DNA from: Pseudomonas entomophila L48
GTDB lineage: Bacteria > Pseudomonadota > Gammaproteobacteria > Pseudomonadales > Pseudomonadaceae
NCBI RefSeq assembly: GCF_000026105.1
Contig: NC_008027.1
Location: 988,501 to 1,052,500, forward strand
DNA length: 64,000 bases
Direction: 5' to 3'
Shown here piece by piece: positions 17,639 to 29,600 of this stretch. A model generated the notes under the pieces. It was not told the origin of the DNA. It saw only the letters and a list, made by a program, of their open reading frames with translations, and did no database searches. The first letter of the stretch is position 1. Each line of letters starts with the position of its first letter. The position numbers and the translations under genes were made by a program.

Positions 17639-18625
17639 GTGACCGAATCGAGCCTCGCTCTTTCGACGGGTGGCGTGTTTGCACGCCCGCTCGCTGCCCC
17701 CCTCGACACCGCGCTTGCCATCCTCGAATGCCTGTTCCGTCGCCGCAGCCTGGCCCCTGGGCAGGACCCCGCGCTGGGCGAGGCCGCCCTGGCGCCGCAC
17801 CTGCCCAAGGTATTGGCCGCGCTCGAGCAAGGCCTGCCCATCGAGATGGTACTTCCAGCATTTCCTGGAAAATCACCGAACCGCCAGAAGACCCTCGGCC
17901 CGTTGCCCGATCTCGCCGAGCACCACGCCATCGACGAACTGCACAGGTTGTGTGAAGAGATCCGTGCGCTGCACGCGCCGGGTGCGGTGATCCACATCTG
18001 CTCGGACGGGTATGTGTTTTCCGACCTGGTGCGTGTGCCCGATGCCCATGTCCAGGCCTACACCGACGACATCCAGCGCTATGCCGACCAGCACTACCCC
18101 GGCAGCTTCACCCTGTTCGACCTGAAGGACGCCTACCCGCATCTGGGTTGCCTGGACTCGATGCGCGAAGAGCTGATGATCGAGCACGGCCAGTCGCTGC
18201 GGGTATTGCAGCAGCGCTTCGAAGCCGAAGACCACATGATGCTGATGTACTGTGGTATCCACCGTTTCCTGTCGGAGGACTATGCGGGCCTCGCGGACTT
18301 CGCCGGCATGAGCATGAACGCGGTGAAGAAGGTGGCCAAGCCCGCCTCGCAGCGGGTGATCCAGCGCAGCGAGGCGTGGAGCGCTTTGCTGCAGGCGCGT
18401 TACCCCCATTGCCTGCGCCTGTCGATCCACCCGCAGTTGGCGGTATCCACCAAGATCGGTATCCGCCTGGTCCCCACCAGCGACCTTTGGCGCACGCCCT
18501 GGCATTCGGTGGCCATCAAGCGTCGCGGCGTGGTCACGCTGGAGCGCCGCAGCAATGTCGACGAGCGCTACAGCCGTCTTGTGTTCAGCCGTGGCCGGCC
18601 GTGCCACTACGCCAGTGTGCAGTGA
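17639..18625 (+). CDS. Isonitrile synthase, PvcA/IsnA (DIT1_PvcA) family
   Basis: Converts the amine of an L-amino acid (Tyr or Trp in known members) to an isonitrile, with ribulose-5-phosphate as carbon donor. At 328 residues it is the length of P. aeruginosa PvcA. Family segments visible are the PAFPGKSPNRQKTLGPLPD block, HICSDGYVFSDLV, and a C-terminal region with KIGIRLVP and TPWHSVAI. The GTG start at 17639 has GAAGGA upstream. It overlaps the following HAD gene by one base (TGATG) and a second, fused synthase lies 728 bp further on. The substrate cannot be read from sequence. Confidence 0.88.
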   Translation: MTESSLALSTGGVFARPLAAPLDTALAILECLFRRRSLAPGQDPALGEAALAPHLPKVLAALEQGLPIEMVLPAFPGKSPNRQKTLGPLPDLAEHHAIDELHRLCEEIRALHAPGAVIHICSDGYVFSDLVRVPDAHVQAYTDDIQRYADQHYPGSFTLFDLKDAYPHLGCLDSMREELMIEHGQSLRVLQQRFEAEDHMMLMYCGIHRFLSEDYAGLADFAGMSMNAVKKVAKPASQRVIQRSEAWSALLQARYPHCLRLSIHPQLAVSTKIGIRLVPTSDLWRTPWHSVAIKRRGVVTLERRSNVDERYSRLVFSRGRPCHYASVQ

Positions 18626-19329
18626 TGGAACGACTGGCTGATGTGCATGCGGTGCTGTTCGACCTCGACGGCACCCTGGTGGATACCTTGCCCGATATCG
18701 CCTGGTGCCTGAACCATGTTCTGGGCCAGCACCGGCTGCCCCAGCTGGCTGTCGAGTCCGTGCGCAGCCTGGTCGGCGGCGGCGTGGCCGCAATGATCGA
18801 GCGGGTCGCGCAGGCGCACGGCGTAACTGACGCCCGGCACCTGCAGGAAGCCTACAGCGCCTGCTATCGCCAGCACCTGGTCAGGTTGTCGAGGCCTTAC
18901 GCGGGTGTCGAGCAGCTGCTCGAGGCGCTTGGTGCGCGAGGCCTGCCCATGGCGGTGGTGACCAACAAGGCCCATGCGCTGGCGTTGGAGGTGGTCAAGT
19001 ACCTGTTGCCGATGAATGCCTTCGCCGTGGTACTTGGCCATCAACCGGGGCAGCGGCTCAAGCCCGCGCCAGATGCCGCCCTGCAAGCCGCCAAGCGGCT
19101 CGGCGTGGCGCCCGCTGATTGCCTGTTCGTCGGTGATACACCCATCGACCTGCGCACGGCGCAAGCCGCCGGCATGCCAGTGGCGGCGGCGGGCTGGGGC
19201 TATGGCGAGCCTGGCGTGCTGCGCGATCACAAGCCGCAGCTGTATTGCGAACACCCCCATCAGTTGCTCGCGGCCTTGTGTCCGGCAGCTGTGCGACCCC
19301 CGCGAGCCGAACTGACAGGTTCGCTGTAG
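18625..19329 (+). CDS. HAD-superfamily phosphatase (phosphoglycolate-phosphatase-like)
   Basis: A 234-residue HAD-IA hydrolase: motif I LFDLDGTLVDT (D13, D15), motif II VVTNK, motif III lysine in LKPAPDA, and motif IV FVGDTPIDLRTA. It resembles Gph but sits inside the isonitrile cluster, overlapping the upstream synthase stop by one base. It could remove a phosphate from a pathway intermediate or from the sugar-phosphate remnant left by isonitrile formation; that link is inference. The ATG at 18625 is chosen for the overlap; the frame is open further upstream only in the shadow of the synthase gene. Confidence 0.85.
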   Translation: MERLADVHAVLFDLDGTLVDTLPDIAWCLNHVLGQHRLPQLAVESVRSLVGGGVAAMIERVAQAHGVTDARHLQEAYSACYRQHLVRLSRPYAGVEQLLEALGARGLPMAVVTNKAHALALEVVKYLLPMNAFAVVLGHQPGQRLKPAPDAALQAAKRLGVAPADCLFVGDTPIDLRTAQAAGMPVAAAGWGYGEPGVLRDHKPQLYCEHPHQLLAALCPAAVRPPRAELTGSL

Positions 19330-19352
19330 CTTCCACTCAAGGACGACAGAAG

Positions 19353-21113
19353 ATGCAAGACAAAGACAGCTGGGTCTCGGCCGTCAGCCAGGTGCTGGAC
19401 GGTTATCTGCTCAAGGCCGAGGGCGATTGCTTCGCCGAGGCCGGCAAGGCGCACCTGGCCGAGGACCTGGTACGTTGTTTCGAACGCGGTGAGCCCGTGC
19501 GCATGGTGCTGCCGGGCTTCCCTTGCAAGTCGCCGAACGACCGCGACAAGACCTTTGGCGTGCTGCCGGACTACGGCGAGGTGATGGCCATCGAACGCCT
19601 CGACCGCCTTGGCCAGGAGATCGCCGCCCTGCACGCGCCGGGGTGCGAGATTGTCATCCTCAGCGATGGCACCACCTTCAACGACATCGTCGGCGTGCCT
19701 GACGACGTTCGCCGTCATTACAACCAGGCATTGCGCACCCTGTGCGTCACCCACAGCATCCGCTGGGTGAGCATGGAAGACCTGTTTCCCCAGGCCAGCA
19801 GCCCGGACGCGCTGCGTGCGACCCTGGTCAAGCAGGCCCGCCTGCCCTGGAAGAACGTCGAAGCATTGATCGAGCAGTGCCAGCAGGACGAAAGCCTGGC
19901 CCGTAGCCATGACAAGCTGTGCAGCCACCTCTACAACGACCTGCGTCTGTGCCGCCAGCCGGGGCAGGACGAGGACGAGCACCTGCGCCAGATCAGCCAC
20001 AAGGCCTACCAGATGATGCTGCGTGGGCAGGCGTTGAACGCCGCGGTCGATCGCTTCTTCCCCGAGCACATTCGCCTGTCCGTGCACCAGTACGACAACG
20101 CCGGGCCCAAGTTCACCCTGGCCCTGGCCGACGGCCTGAGCCACGTGACCAGCCCCTGGCACGCGGTGCCGGTGCGCCAGCTCGATGGCGGCCAGTCCTT
20201 GCGCGGCCGCGCCGAGATCGATGGCAGCCGGCATGTGCAGGTGACCTGGCAGGGGCGGCCATGGCTGCTTCATGAAACCCAGGGTGAAGCGCTGCAAGGT
20301 TATCGCTTCGAGCTGCAGAAGCTGCCCCTGTTCGGCCTGGTGATCAGCGACCCCATGGGGCTGGGCTTCGAGCGATTGTCCACCGAGACCCTGCAAGCGT
20401 TGGTGCGCAGTTTCGGCTTCGTCTGCCTGAGGGGCTGCGAGTATGCCGACCAGGCCAGTTTCGCCGCCGACTGCGCGCGCTTTGGCACCATCTACCGTTG
20501 GGCTTTCGGCGAGGTACACGTGGTCAAGCCGGCCGACCAGCCGCAAGGGGTGGTGCATTCGCTGGAGAAGACGCCATTGCACTGGGACCTCAACCTGCTG
20601 CCCGACAGCGACCCGTTGGTGCAGCGCGACCCCAAGTTCTGCGCGCATACCTTCATGCTGTACTGCAAGACGCCGCCGCAGCCCGGGGAAGGGCAGACCA
20701 CCATCGTCGACAGCCGCAATGCCCTGGCAAAGGTCGGCCTGCGGACCGCCCGGCAATGGCAGGGTATCGACATCACCTACTACACGCGCATGACCTATTT
20801 CGGCGGCTCACCGCGTTCTTATCCGCTGGTGGACCGCGATCCTCGCAGTGGCGAGCCGGTGTTGCGTTACCAGGAAGGTTGCGAGTCGTCGCTGCAGACC
20901 CTGGAGCAGCGCGTGGAGGGTGGTGACGAGGCCTTCCAGCGCGAGTTGATCGAGCAATTGGACGGGCTGGTCTACGACCCTCATTGCCTGATCGCCCATG
21001 AATGGGCGGCGGGTGACCTGGTGCTGATCGACAACTACCAGACCTTGCACGGGCGCCTGCCCATGAGCCCGGCCTCGGCGTCCCGTGAGCTGTGGCGGGT
21101 GCAGGTGTACTGA
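19353..21113 (+). CDS. Isonitrile synthase fused to Fe(II)/2-oxoglutarate oxygenase (PvcA-PvcB fusion)
   Basis: A 586-residue bifunctional protein. Residues 1 to about 310 are a second PvcA-type isonitrile synthase (PGFPCKSPNDRDKTFGVLPD, VILSDGTTFNDIVG, TSPWHAVPV). Residues about 330-586 are a TauD/PvcB-type oxygenase with the iron ligands H410-W-D412 and H566 (TLHGRLP) and a C-terminal RELWRVQVY region. PvcB-type enzymes oxidise or desaturate the isonitrile amino acid, often to a vinyl isonitrile. Start at the ATG 19353 with AAGGACG upstream, 23 bp after the HAD gene. Elsewhere the two activities are usually separate genes; a fused copy next to a stand-alone synthase is unusual. Confidence 0.88.
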   Translation: MQDKDSWVSAVSQVLDGYLLKAEGDCFAEAGKAHLAEDLVRCFERGEPVRMVLPGFPCKSPNDRDKTFGVLPDYGEVMAIERLDRLGQEIAALHAPGCEIVILSDGTTFNDIVGVPDDVRRHYNQALRTLCVTHSIRWVSMEDLFPQASSPDALRATLVKQARLPWKNVEALIEQCQQDESLARSHDKLCSHLYNDLRLCRQPGQDEDEHLRQISHKAYQMMLRGQALNAAVDRFFPEHIRLSVHQYDNAGPKFTLALADGLSHVTSPWHAVPVRQLDGGQSLRGRAEIDGSRHVQVTWQGRPWLLHETQGEALQGYRFELQKLPLFGLVISDPMGLGFERLSTETLQALVRSFGFVCLRGCEYADQASFAADCARFGTIYRWAFGEVHVVKPADQPQGVVHSLEKTPLHWDLNLLPDSDPLVQRDPKFCAHTFMLYCKTPPQPGEGQTTIVDSRNALAKVGLRTARQWQGIDITYYTRMTYFGGSPRSYPLVDRDPRSGEPVLRYQEGCESSLQTLEQRVEGGDEAFQRELIEQLDGLVYDPHCLIAHEWAAGDLVLIDNYQTLHGRLPMSPASASRELWRVQVY

Positions 21114-21129
21114 CTGGCCAGGTGTGTTC

Positions 21130-21246
21130 TGTGGGAGCGGCCTTGTGTCGCGAAAGGGCTGCGCAGCAGCCCCAGCATTTATGGGGTGTTGCTTAAACCC
21201 TGGGGCCGCGTTGCGGCCCTTTCGCGACACAAGGCCGCTCCCACAG
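21130..21246. repeat. REP pair after the isonitrile genes
   Basis: GTGGGAGCGGCCTTGTGTCG with inner GCGCAGCAGCCCC faces GGGGCCGCGTTGCGGCCC and CGACACAAGGCCGCTCCCAC. The rest of the 307-bp gap to alaC is an AT-rich promoter-like stretch (21255-21330). Confidence 0.9.
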
Positions 21247-21420
21247 GGTTTGTGTTGTTCTGTTTTTATTGATTTTTCAATGCATGCGCCTGAAAAATTC
21301 TAATAAAACAGAAAATTATCCTTTACGAAATTTGCTCTGCGGGATTATCTTCTGATTCGGCCGCCGCAGCGGCCAACGTCGCTCGGACGGTTCCGGGCGC
21401 TTACGTCTGCAGAGGAACAC

Positions 21421-22629
21421 ATGGCCAATCCCGGTTCGCCGCGCCGCTTCGCGCGCATCGATCGTCTCCCCCCGTACGTCTTCAACATCACCGCCGAGCT
21501 CAAGATGGCCGCCCGCCGCCGTGGCGAGGACATCATCGACCTGAGCATGGGCAACCCCGATGGCGCCACCCCGCCGCACATCGTCGAGAAGCTGGTGCAG
21601 GTCGCCCAGCGTGAAGACACCCACGGCTATTCCACCTCCCGAGGTATCCCGCGCCTGCGCCGCGCCATCTCGAACTGGTACAAGGAACGCTACGACGTCG
21701 CGATCGACCCGGAGAGCGAAGCCATCGTCACCATCGGCTCGAAAGAGGGTCTGGCGCACCTGATGCTCGGCACCCTCGACCATGGCGACACCGTGCTGGT
21801 GCCCAACCCCAGCTACCCGATCCACATCTATGGCGCGGTGATCGCTGGCGCCCAGGTTCGCTCCGTACCGCTGATTCCAGGCGTGGACTTTTTCAACGAG
21901 CTGGAGCGGGCGATCCGCGAATCGATCCCCAAGCCGAAGATGATGATCCTCGGTTTCCCGTCCAACCCCACCGCCCAGTGCGTCGAGCTGGACTTCTTCG
22001 AGCGCGTGGTGGCCCTGGCGAAGCAGTACGATGTGCTGGTGGTGCACGACCTGGCCTACGCCGATATCGTCTACGACGGCTGGAAGGCCCCGTCGATCAT
22101 GCAGGTGCCGGGGGCCAAGGACATCGCGGTGGAGTTCTTCACCCTGTCCAAGAGCTACAACATGGCCGGCTGGCGCATTGGCTTCATGGTAGGAAACCCG
22201 GAGCTGGTCAGCGCCCTGGCGCGGATCAAGAGCTACCACGACTACGGCACCTTCACCCCGCTGCAGGTGGCGGCCATCGCCGCCCTGGAAGGCGACCAGC
22301 AATGCGTGCGCGACATCGCCGAGCAGTACCGCCAGCGCCGCAACCTGCTGGTCAAAGGGCTGCATGAACTGGGCTGGATGGTCGAGAACCCCAAGGCCTC
22401 GATGTATGTCTGGGCCAAGATCCCCGAGGCCTACGCGCACCTGGGCTCGCTGGAGTTCGCCAAGAAACTGCTGGCCGAGGCCAAGGTCTGCGTCTCGCCG
22501 GGTATCGGTTTCGGTGACTACGGCGACGACCATGTGCGTTTCGCCCTGATCGAGAACCAGGACCGGATTCGCCAGGCCATCCGCGGCATCCGCCAGATGT
22601 TCCGCGCTGACGGCCTGATCAACAAGTAA
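21421..22629 (+). CDS. alaC: Alanine transaminase AlaC (class I PLP aminotransferase)
   Basis: A 402-residue fold-type I aminotransferase making alanine from pyruvate with glutamate. PLP lysine K244 lies in [20 protein letters not shown] and the terminal Arg region ([11 protein letters not shown]) are also present. Start at the ATG 21421 with AGAGGA upstream. It stands alone, followed by a REP. The family is certain; AlaC rather than another paralogue is judged from overall resemblance. Confidence 0.88.
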   Translation: MANPGSPRRFARIDRLPPYVFNITAELKMAARRRGEDIIDLSMGNPDGATPPHIVEKLVQVAQREDTHGYSTSRGIPRLRRAISNWYKERYDVAIDPESEAIVTIGSKEGLAHLMLGTLDHGDTVLVPNPSYPIHIYGAVIAGAQVRSVPLIPGVDFFNELERAIRESIPKPKMMILGFPSNPTAQCVELDFFERVVALAKQYDVLVVHDLAYADIVYDGWKAPSIMQVPGAKDIAVEFFTLSKSYNMAGWRIGFMVGNPELVSALARIKSYHDYGTFTPLQVAAIAALEGDQQCVRDIAEQYRQRRNLLVKGLHELGWMVENPKASMYVWAKIPEAYAHLGSLEFAKKLLAEAKVCVSPGIGFGDYGDDHVRFALIENQDRIRQAIRGIRQMFRADGLINK

Positions 22630-22639
22630 CCCCCGATCC

Positions 22640-22703
22640 TGTAGGAGCCAGCCTTGCTGGCGAACCCCCGCCAGCGCGTTCGCCAGCAAGGCTGGCTCCT
22701 ACC
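22640..22703. repeat. REP pair after alaC
   Basis: GTAGGAGCCAGCCTTGCTGG facing CCAGCAAGGCTGGCTCCTAC, spaced by about 20 bp. Confidence 0.9.
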
Positions 22704-22829
22704 GGTCAATCGCCGCCGATGGGCGGCGATCTTTTTTGCATGCCCCCTCTTCTCAGCCGTTCGCGCTTGGATTACAAATGGCGCCGCGGGCGCTCGCCCT
22801 CATAACAACAACCTCCCTCCCTGGCCATC

Positions 22830-23213
22830 ATGTCCGAACAGAACCCTTGCCTGACCTGCGGCGCCTGCTGCGGCTACTTTCGTGTGTCTTTCTTCTGGGG
22901 TGAATGCCAGTCCGCCGGCGGCCTGGTGCCCGACGATCTGGTGGTACAGATCAACCCGACCCGCGTCGCCATGATCGGCACCGACGCCAAGCCCTGCCGC
23001 TGCGTCAGCCTGGGTGGCGAGATCGGCACGCAGGTGGCCTGCACCATCTATGAGAACCGCTCCAGCCCGTGCCGCGAGTTCGATGCTTCGTGGGAAAACG
23101 GGGTGCACAACCCCAGCTGCGACGATGCCCGAGCGGCCTATGGCCTGCCACCGCTGACACCGCCAGGGGCCAACGAGCCGCACTGGCCGGATGACGGCGC
23201 CGAGGTGGCCTGA
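22830..23213 (+). CDS. YkgJ-family cysteine-cluster protein (short)
   Basis: A 127-residue protein with [11 protein letters not shown] at the N terminus and [21 protein letters not shown] further on, the cysteine pattern of the YkgJ family (proposed Zn or Fe-S binding; function unknown). It is smaller than the paralogue at 2657. It is monocistronic between REP elements. Confidence 0.85.
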   Translation: MSEQNPCLTCGACCGYFRVSFFWGECQSAGGLVPDDLVVQINPTRVAMIGTDAKPCRCVSLGGEIGTQVACTIYENRSSPCREFDASWENGVHNPSCDDARAAYGLPPLTPPGANEPHWPDDGAEVA

Positions 23214-23231
23214 CCCAGCGTATGAAACCTC

Positions 23232-23317
23232 TGTAGGAGCGGCTTCAGCCGCGATGTGGACATCGCGGTAGGTGGCACCCGCTTTGCGGGTGATCGCGGC
23301 TGAAGCCGCTCCTACAG
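23232..23317. repeat. REP pair before the autotransporter gene
   Basis: GTAGGAGCGGCTTCAGCCGC facing GCGGCTGAAGCCGCTCCTAC with the inner CACCCGCTTTGCGGGTG hairpin. The remaining 320 bp up to 23641 have no gene; they hold the autotransporter leader with AAGGAG at 23630-23635. Confidence 0.9.
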
Positions 23318-23640
23318 AGGATCGTGCCTGGCCGTATCACGCGCGCACCGAAACGTCTAACCTGTTCACGCTTTGGCAAAGTGACATGACCGTTCGTCGG
23401 ATGGATCCAATCAGGATCCCCTTGAAACCCGCGAAACACGTGCCGCCTTGAAAAAGTATTAACACCATTTGATCCCCACCTGCGCCGTACTGCCCGCCCT
23501 ACAGCGGCTACACATTCCCTCAAAGGAAATTCGTAGCCATTGATCAGGCGTTTCGGCCGTCGCGTGTTTCGCTGCTCTTTCTCGCCCCCGCTGCACACGC
23601 ATTCAAGGACTGAATTGCCTGATCCACGAAGGAGCTCTCC

Positions 23641-26600
23641 GTGGACAGACGTGCCGCCTCCCGTTTCCCCTCCCGCTTCTCGCACCTGTCCCTGGCCATC
23701 AGCCTGGGCGTCGGCGCCCTGGCCTTCGGCCTGACGAGCGAGCAGGCGCTGGCCGTCTGCAGCGCGGCCGGGTCCATCATTACCTGCAACGGCGCGGCCA
23801 ACCCCCTGGCACCCAGTTACACCAACGGTGGCAGTGGCCTCACGGTCAACGTCAACCCGGGTGCCTCGCTGGGCACCCTGCTGGGCGTGGGCGGCACGTC
23901 CCTGTCGGTAGCCGGCAACAACAACACGCTGAACAACTCCGGCACCATCGACCCGACCTTGCTGGGGCTCTTGAGCATTCAGTCTTCCGCCGTGCTGATC
24001 GGTAACACCGGCACCGGCAGTACCCTCAACATCAACAACAACGCCACGGGCGTGATCAAGGGCACCGGCGCCTTGCTCGGCGCCAACCTGCTGAACCTCA
24101 CGGGCATGGCGCTGGACGCGCGCAACGGGGCCGCGGGCACCACCACGATCAGCAACGCCGGCAGCATCGGCTCCTCGGCGCTGGCCAGCCTCACCCTGGT
24201 GAGCGAGGACACCCCGGTCATCGCCGTGACCGGCGGCAGCACGGTGAACTTCACCAACACCGGTACCATTCTCGGCCGGGCAGCGTTCGAGGCCTCCGCG
24301 GCGGGCAACACCTTCACCAACGCCGGGACCCTGACCGGCAGCCTGTCGATGGGCGCCAACAGCACCAACCGCTTCAATGCCATCACCGGCTCCAGTGTCA
24401 GTGCCGGGCTCGGGGTCGGCGTGGCCTTGCTGGTCACCAGCAACCCCAACCTTGCCTACGCGGCAGCCGGCAAGATCGATGGCGGTGCCGGCGGCACCAA
24501 CACCCTGGCGCTGCGCAACGCCATCGGTGGCGGCAGTGGCACCAGCGGCAGCGGCACCATCAATGCCACCAACTACATCAACTTCAACCGCCTGATCGTC
24601 GACAGCGGCACCTGGAGCCTGATCGGCCAGGTGCTCAACGGCACCACCCAGACCACCCTCAACGATGGCCTGGTCAACTTCGACAACGCCAGTGCCTTCG
24701 GCAGCGGCGCCATCACCGTCAATGGCGGCGGGCTGGCGGGCACTGTCGGCGGCCTGAGTCTGGCCAACAACTTCACCCTCAATGCTGGCCTGAGCGTCGG
24801 CGGGGCCACCGACATGGCCCTCAATGGCGTGGTCTCGGGTGTCGGCAGCCTGACCAAGACCGGTGCCGGCCTGCTCACCCTCGGCGGCACCAACACCTAC
24901 AGTGGCGGCACCACCCTGGCCGCCGGTGGCCTCAACCTGACCAGCGCCGCGGCGCTCGGCAGCGGCGGCCTCACCGTCAGCGGTGCCGGCAGCCTGCAAG
25001 GCAGCGTGCCACTGGTGCTGAACAACAACGTGGCCTTGAACGCGGCGTTGACCTTGCCTGGCAGCAACGCCCTGACCCTGGGCGGCGTGCTCAGCGGCAC
25101 CGGTTCGCTGGTCAAGAGCGGCAGCGGTGGCCTGACCCTGAACGGCGTCAACACCTACAGCGGCGGCACCACGCTCGCCAGCGGCACCCTCACGCTGGGC
25201 AATGCCAGCGCCCTGGGCAGCGGCGCGCTGGGGTTGACCGGCAACGGCACCCTGGACACCACGGCGACCATGACCCTGGCCAACGCCATCAACCTGGGCA
25301 GCAGCACCTTGACCTTGCCGGGCAACAACGCCCTGACGCTCAACGGCGTGATCGGCGGTACCGGCAGCCTGGTCAAGAACGGCGCCGCCGACCTGACCCT
25401 CAATGGCGTGAGCACCTTCAGCGGCGGCACCAGCCTGGGCGCGGGCAAGCTCACTGTCGGCGACAGCGCCGCGCTGGGCACAGGCGCCCTGGCGCTGACC
25501 GGCAACGCCAGCCTCGATGCCAGCACCGGCGTCAGCCTGGCCAACGCGATCAACCTCGGGGCCAACACCCTCAACCTGCTGGGCACCAGCGCCACCACCC
25601 TGGGTGGCGTGATCAGCGGTACCGGCGCGCTGATCAAGAACGGCGCCGGCGACCTGACCTTGAACGGCAACAGCACCTTCAGCGGCGGCCTGACGCTCAA
25701 CACCGGCAAGCTCACCGTCGGCCACAGCAACGCCTTGGGCGGCGGCGCCCTGACTCTGGGCGGCAATGCCAGCCTCGATGCCAGCACCGCGGTCAACCTG
25801 GGGAATGCCATCAACCTGGGCGCCAACACCCTGAGCCTGCTGGGCACCAGCGCCACTACCCTGGGTGGCGTGATCAGCGGCACCGGCGCACTGGTGAAAA
25901 GCGGTAGCGCCGGCCTGACCCTCAATGGCAGCAACACCTTCAGTGGCGGCACCACCCTCAATGCGGGCATCCTGACCGTGGGCGACAACAATGCCCTGGG
26001 CACCGGGGCGCTCAGCCTGGGCGGCAATGCCAGCCTCGATGCGGGCGCGACGGTCAACCTGGGCAACGCCATCAACCTGGGTGGCAATACCCTGACCCTG
26101 CCCGGTAGCAATGCCGCTACCCTAGGCGGCGTGATCAGCGGTACCGGCGCATTGGTCAAGAACGGCGGCAGCAACCTGACCCTGACCGGCAGCAACACCT
26201 TCAGCGGCGGCCTCAACCTCAACGCCGGCACCCTGACCCTGGCCAGCGCGGCCGCCCTGGGGACTGGCGCATTGTCCGTCGGTGGCGCGTCGACCCTGGC
26301 CAACACCACGGCATTCACCCTGAACAACGGCGTCAACCTCGGCGCCAACCTGACCCTGGCCGGTGGCAACAACCTGGTCCTGGCCGGCAACCTCAGCGGC
26401 ACCGGCGGGCTGACCAAGAACGGCAGCGCCAGCCTGACCCTGTCGGGCAGCAACACCCAGAGCGGCGCCACCAACCTCAACGCCGGCACCCTGGTAGTGG
26501 GCAGCGCCACCGCGCTGGGTACCGGGGCACTCAACGCCGCAGCGGGCACCACCCTCGACACCAGCCTCGCCGGGCTGAACATCGGCAACGCCCTGAACCT

Positions 26601-29600
26601 GGCCGGCAACCTCACCCTCGCCGGCAGCAACGACCTCACCCTGGGCGGCGTGATCGCGGGTGTCGGCGGCCTGATCAAGAACGGCAGCACCACACTGACC
26701 CTCACTGGCGCCAACACCCAGGTCGGCGCCACCAACCTCAATGCCGGCGCCATCGTGGTCGGCAGCAACACCGCGCTGGGCAGTGGCGCGCTCAATGCCG
26801 CCGCGGGCACCAGCCTGGACGCCAGCAGCGCGGTCAACCTCGGCAACGCCGTCAACCTGGCCGGCGCACTGACCATTGGCGGCAGCGCCAACCTCGGCCT
26901 CGGCGGCCTGGTCAGCGGCGCAGGCAGCCTGGTCAAGAACGGCAGCGCGACCCTGACCCTGTCCGGGCCCAACGCCTACCTGGGCGGCACCACCCTCAAC
27001 GCCGGTGGCCTGGTGCTGGGCAACGCTGCCGCGCTGGGCGTGGGCAAGCTCACCGTGGCGGGCGCGGGCAGCCTGGACAGCACGGCGGCGCTGAGCGTCG
27101 GCAACGCCGTCACTCTCGATGCCGACCTCACCCTGGCCGGCAGCAACAACCTGAGCCTCAATGGTGTGATCGACGGTACTGGCCGGCTGATCAAGAACGG
27201 CGCCACCACGCTGACCCTCGGTGGCCTCAACAGCTATGCCGGTGGCACCTTGCTCAATGCCGGCGGCCTGGTGCTTGGCAATGGTAGCGCGCTCGGCACC
27301 GGCACCCTGACCGTGGCCGGCGCCGCAAGCCTGGACAACAGCGGCGCCATCAGTGTGGGCAACAACGTTGCGCTCAACGCCAACCTCACCGTGGGCGGCA
27401 GCAATGCGTTGGCCCTCGGCGGGGTGCTCAGCGGGGCAGGGCAGTTGGTCAAGAACGGCACCGCCACCCTGACCCTCAACGGCGTCAACACCTACGCCGG
27501 TGGCACCACCCTCAATGCCGGTGGCGTGGTCGTCGGCAACGGCAGCGCCCTGGGCAATGGCGCGTTGAACGTGACCGGGGCAGCAAGCCTCGACAACAGT
27601 GCCGTGCTGACCCTGGCCAACGACATCGGCCTGGGCGCCAACCTCACGGTGGGGGGCAGCAACGACCTCACCTTGAGCGGCGTCCTCAGCGGCACGGGCG
27701 GCCTGATCAAGAACGGCCTGGCTGACCTGACCCTCACCGGCAACAACACCTTCAGTGGCGCCATCGACCTGCTCGGCGGCAGCCTCACCACCGTGGGCAC
27801 TGGCGCGCTGGGCAACGCCTCGTCGCTCGCTGTCGGTGCCGGCGCCAGCCTCAACCTGGGTGCCAGCGCGGGGGTTGGCAGCCTCAGCGGCGCGGGTACG
27901 GTGAACGTGGCCGGTGGCGGCAACCTGACCGTGGGTGGCAACAACTCGAACAACGTCTTCAGCGGCGCCCTGGCCGGCACCGGCGGGCTGGTGAAGAACG
28001 GCACCGGCAGCCTGGAGCTGTCGGGCGTGAGCGTGCTGGCGGGCAACACCACGGTCAACGCTGGCCTGCTCAACGTCACCGGCTCCCTGGCCAGCGCCAA
28101 CGTGCAGGTCAACAGCGGCGCCAGCCTGGGCGGTACCGGCAGCCTGCTCGGCGCCCTGGACATCGCCAACGGCGCGCACCTGCTGGCCAACAGCGGTGCG
28201 ACCCTGGCCACCGGCGCCCTGACCCTGCACAGCGGCTCGATCCTCGATTTCGGCCTGGGTTCGCCGGCCTCCGGGGGCACCGCGCTGGTCAACGTCAACG
28301 GCAACCTGACCCTCGACGGTACCCTCAACGTCACCGATATCGGCGGCTTCGGCACCGGTATCTACCGGCTGTTCGACTACACCGGCGCCCTGGTCGACAA
28401 CGGCGTGGTGATCGGCAGCGTGCCGGGCAGCGTGCTGCCGGGCGACTTGCAGGTACAGACCTCCATCGGCAGCCAGATCAACCTGCTGGTGGGCGGCGCC
28501 ACCGGCACCGTGCAGTTCTGGGACGGCGGCCAGAACGTCCCCAACGGCGTGATCGACGGCGGCACGGGGACCTGGAACGGCGCCAACACCAACTGGACCG
28601 ACGTCAACGGCGTGCTCAACACCACCTGGGCCAGCGACTTCGCGGTGTTCCAGGGCACCGCGGGCGATGTCACCGTGGTCGGCACCCAGGCCGCCACCGG
28701 CCTGCAGTTCGTCACCAACGGCTATCGCCTGATCGGCGCGGGTGGCCTGGACCTGGTCAACGCCAGCAACGGCGCCTTCAGCGTGCGCGTCGACCCGGGT
28801 GTCACCGCGACGGTGAACGTCGGTCTCTCGGGCAGCGGCCAACTGGCCAAGCTCGACATCGGTACCCTGGTGCTCAACGGTGCCAACAGCTACACCGGCG
28901 GTACGGTGTTCAACGGCGGCAGCATCGTCGTTGGCAACAACACCGCGTTCGGCACGGGCGCGGTCAGCGCCGCCGCCGGTACCAGCCTGGACAGCAACAC
29001 CGCCGTCACCCTGGGCAATGCCTTTGCCCTGGGCGGCGCCTTGACCGTCGGTGGCAGTGCCGACCTGGGCCTGGCTGGCGTGGTTTCGGGTGCTGGCAGT
29101 GTGATCAAGGCCGGTGGCGCGAACCTCACGCTTGGCAATGCCAACACCTACAGCGGCGGCACCAGCCTCGGGGCCGGTATCCTGACCCTGGGCAATGCCC
29201 AGGCACTGGGTACGGGCGGCCTGACCGTGACGGGCGCCGCCAGCCTGGACACCAGCGCTAACGTGGCATTGGCCAATACCGTTGCCCTGAACGCCAACCT
29301 CAGCCTGCCGGGCAGCAACGACCTCACCCTCAATGGTGCGCTCAGTGGCACCGGCGGTTTGATCAAGGCCGGCGCCAGCACCCTGACCCTCAACGCCAGC
29401 AACAGCCAGCAGGGCAGCACCAGCCTCAACGGCGGCACCCTGGTGGTGGGCAGCAACACGGCGCTGGGCAGCGGCGCGCTGAACGCCGTAGGTGGCACCA
29501 CCTTGAGCAGCAACGCCAACGTCACCTTGGCCAACCAGCTCAACCTGGCCGGCAACCTGACCATCGCCGGGGCGCAGAACTTGACCCTGGGCGGCAACGT

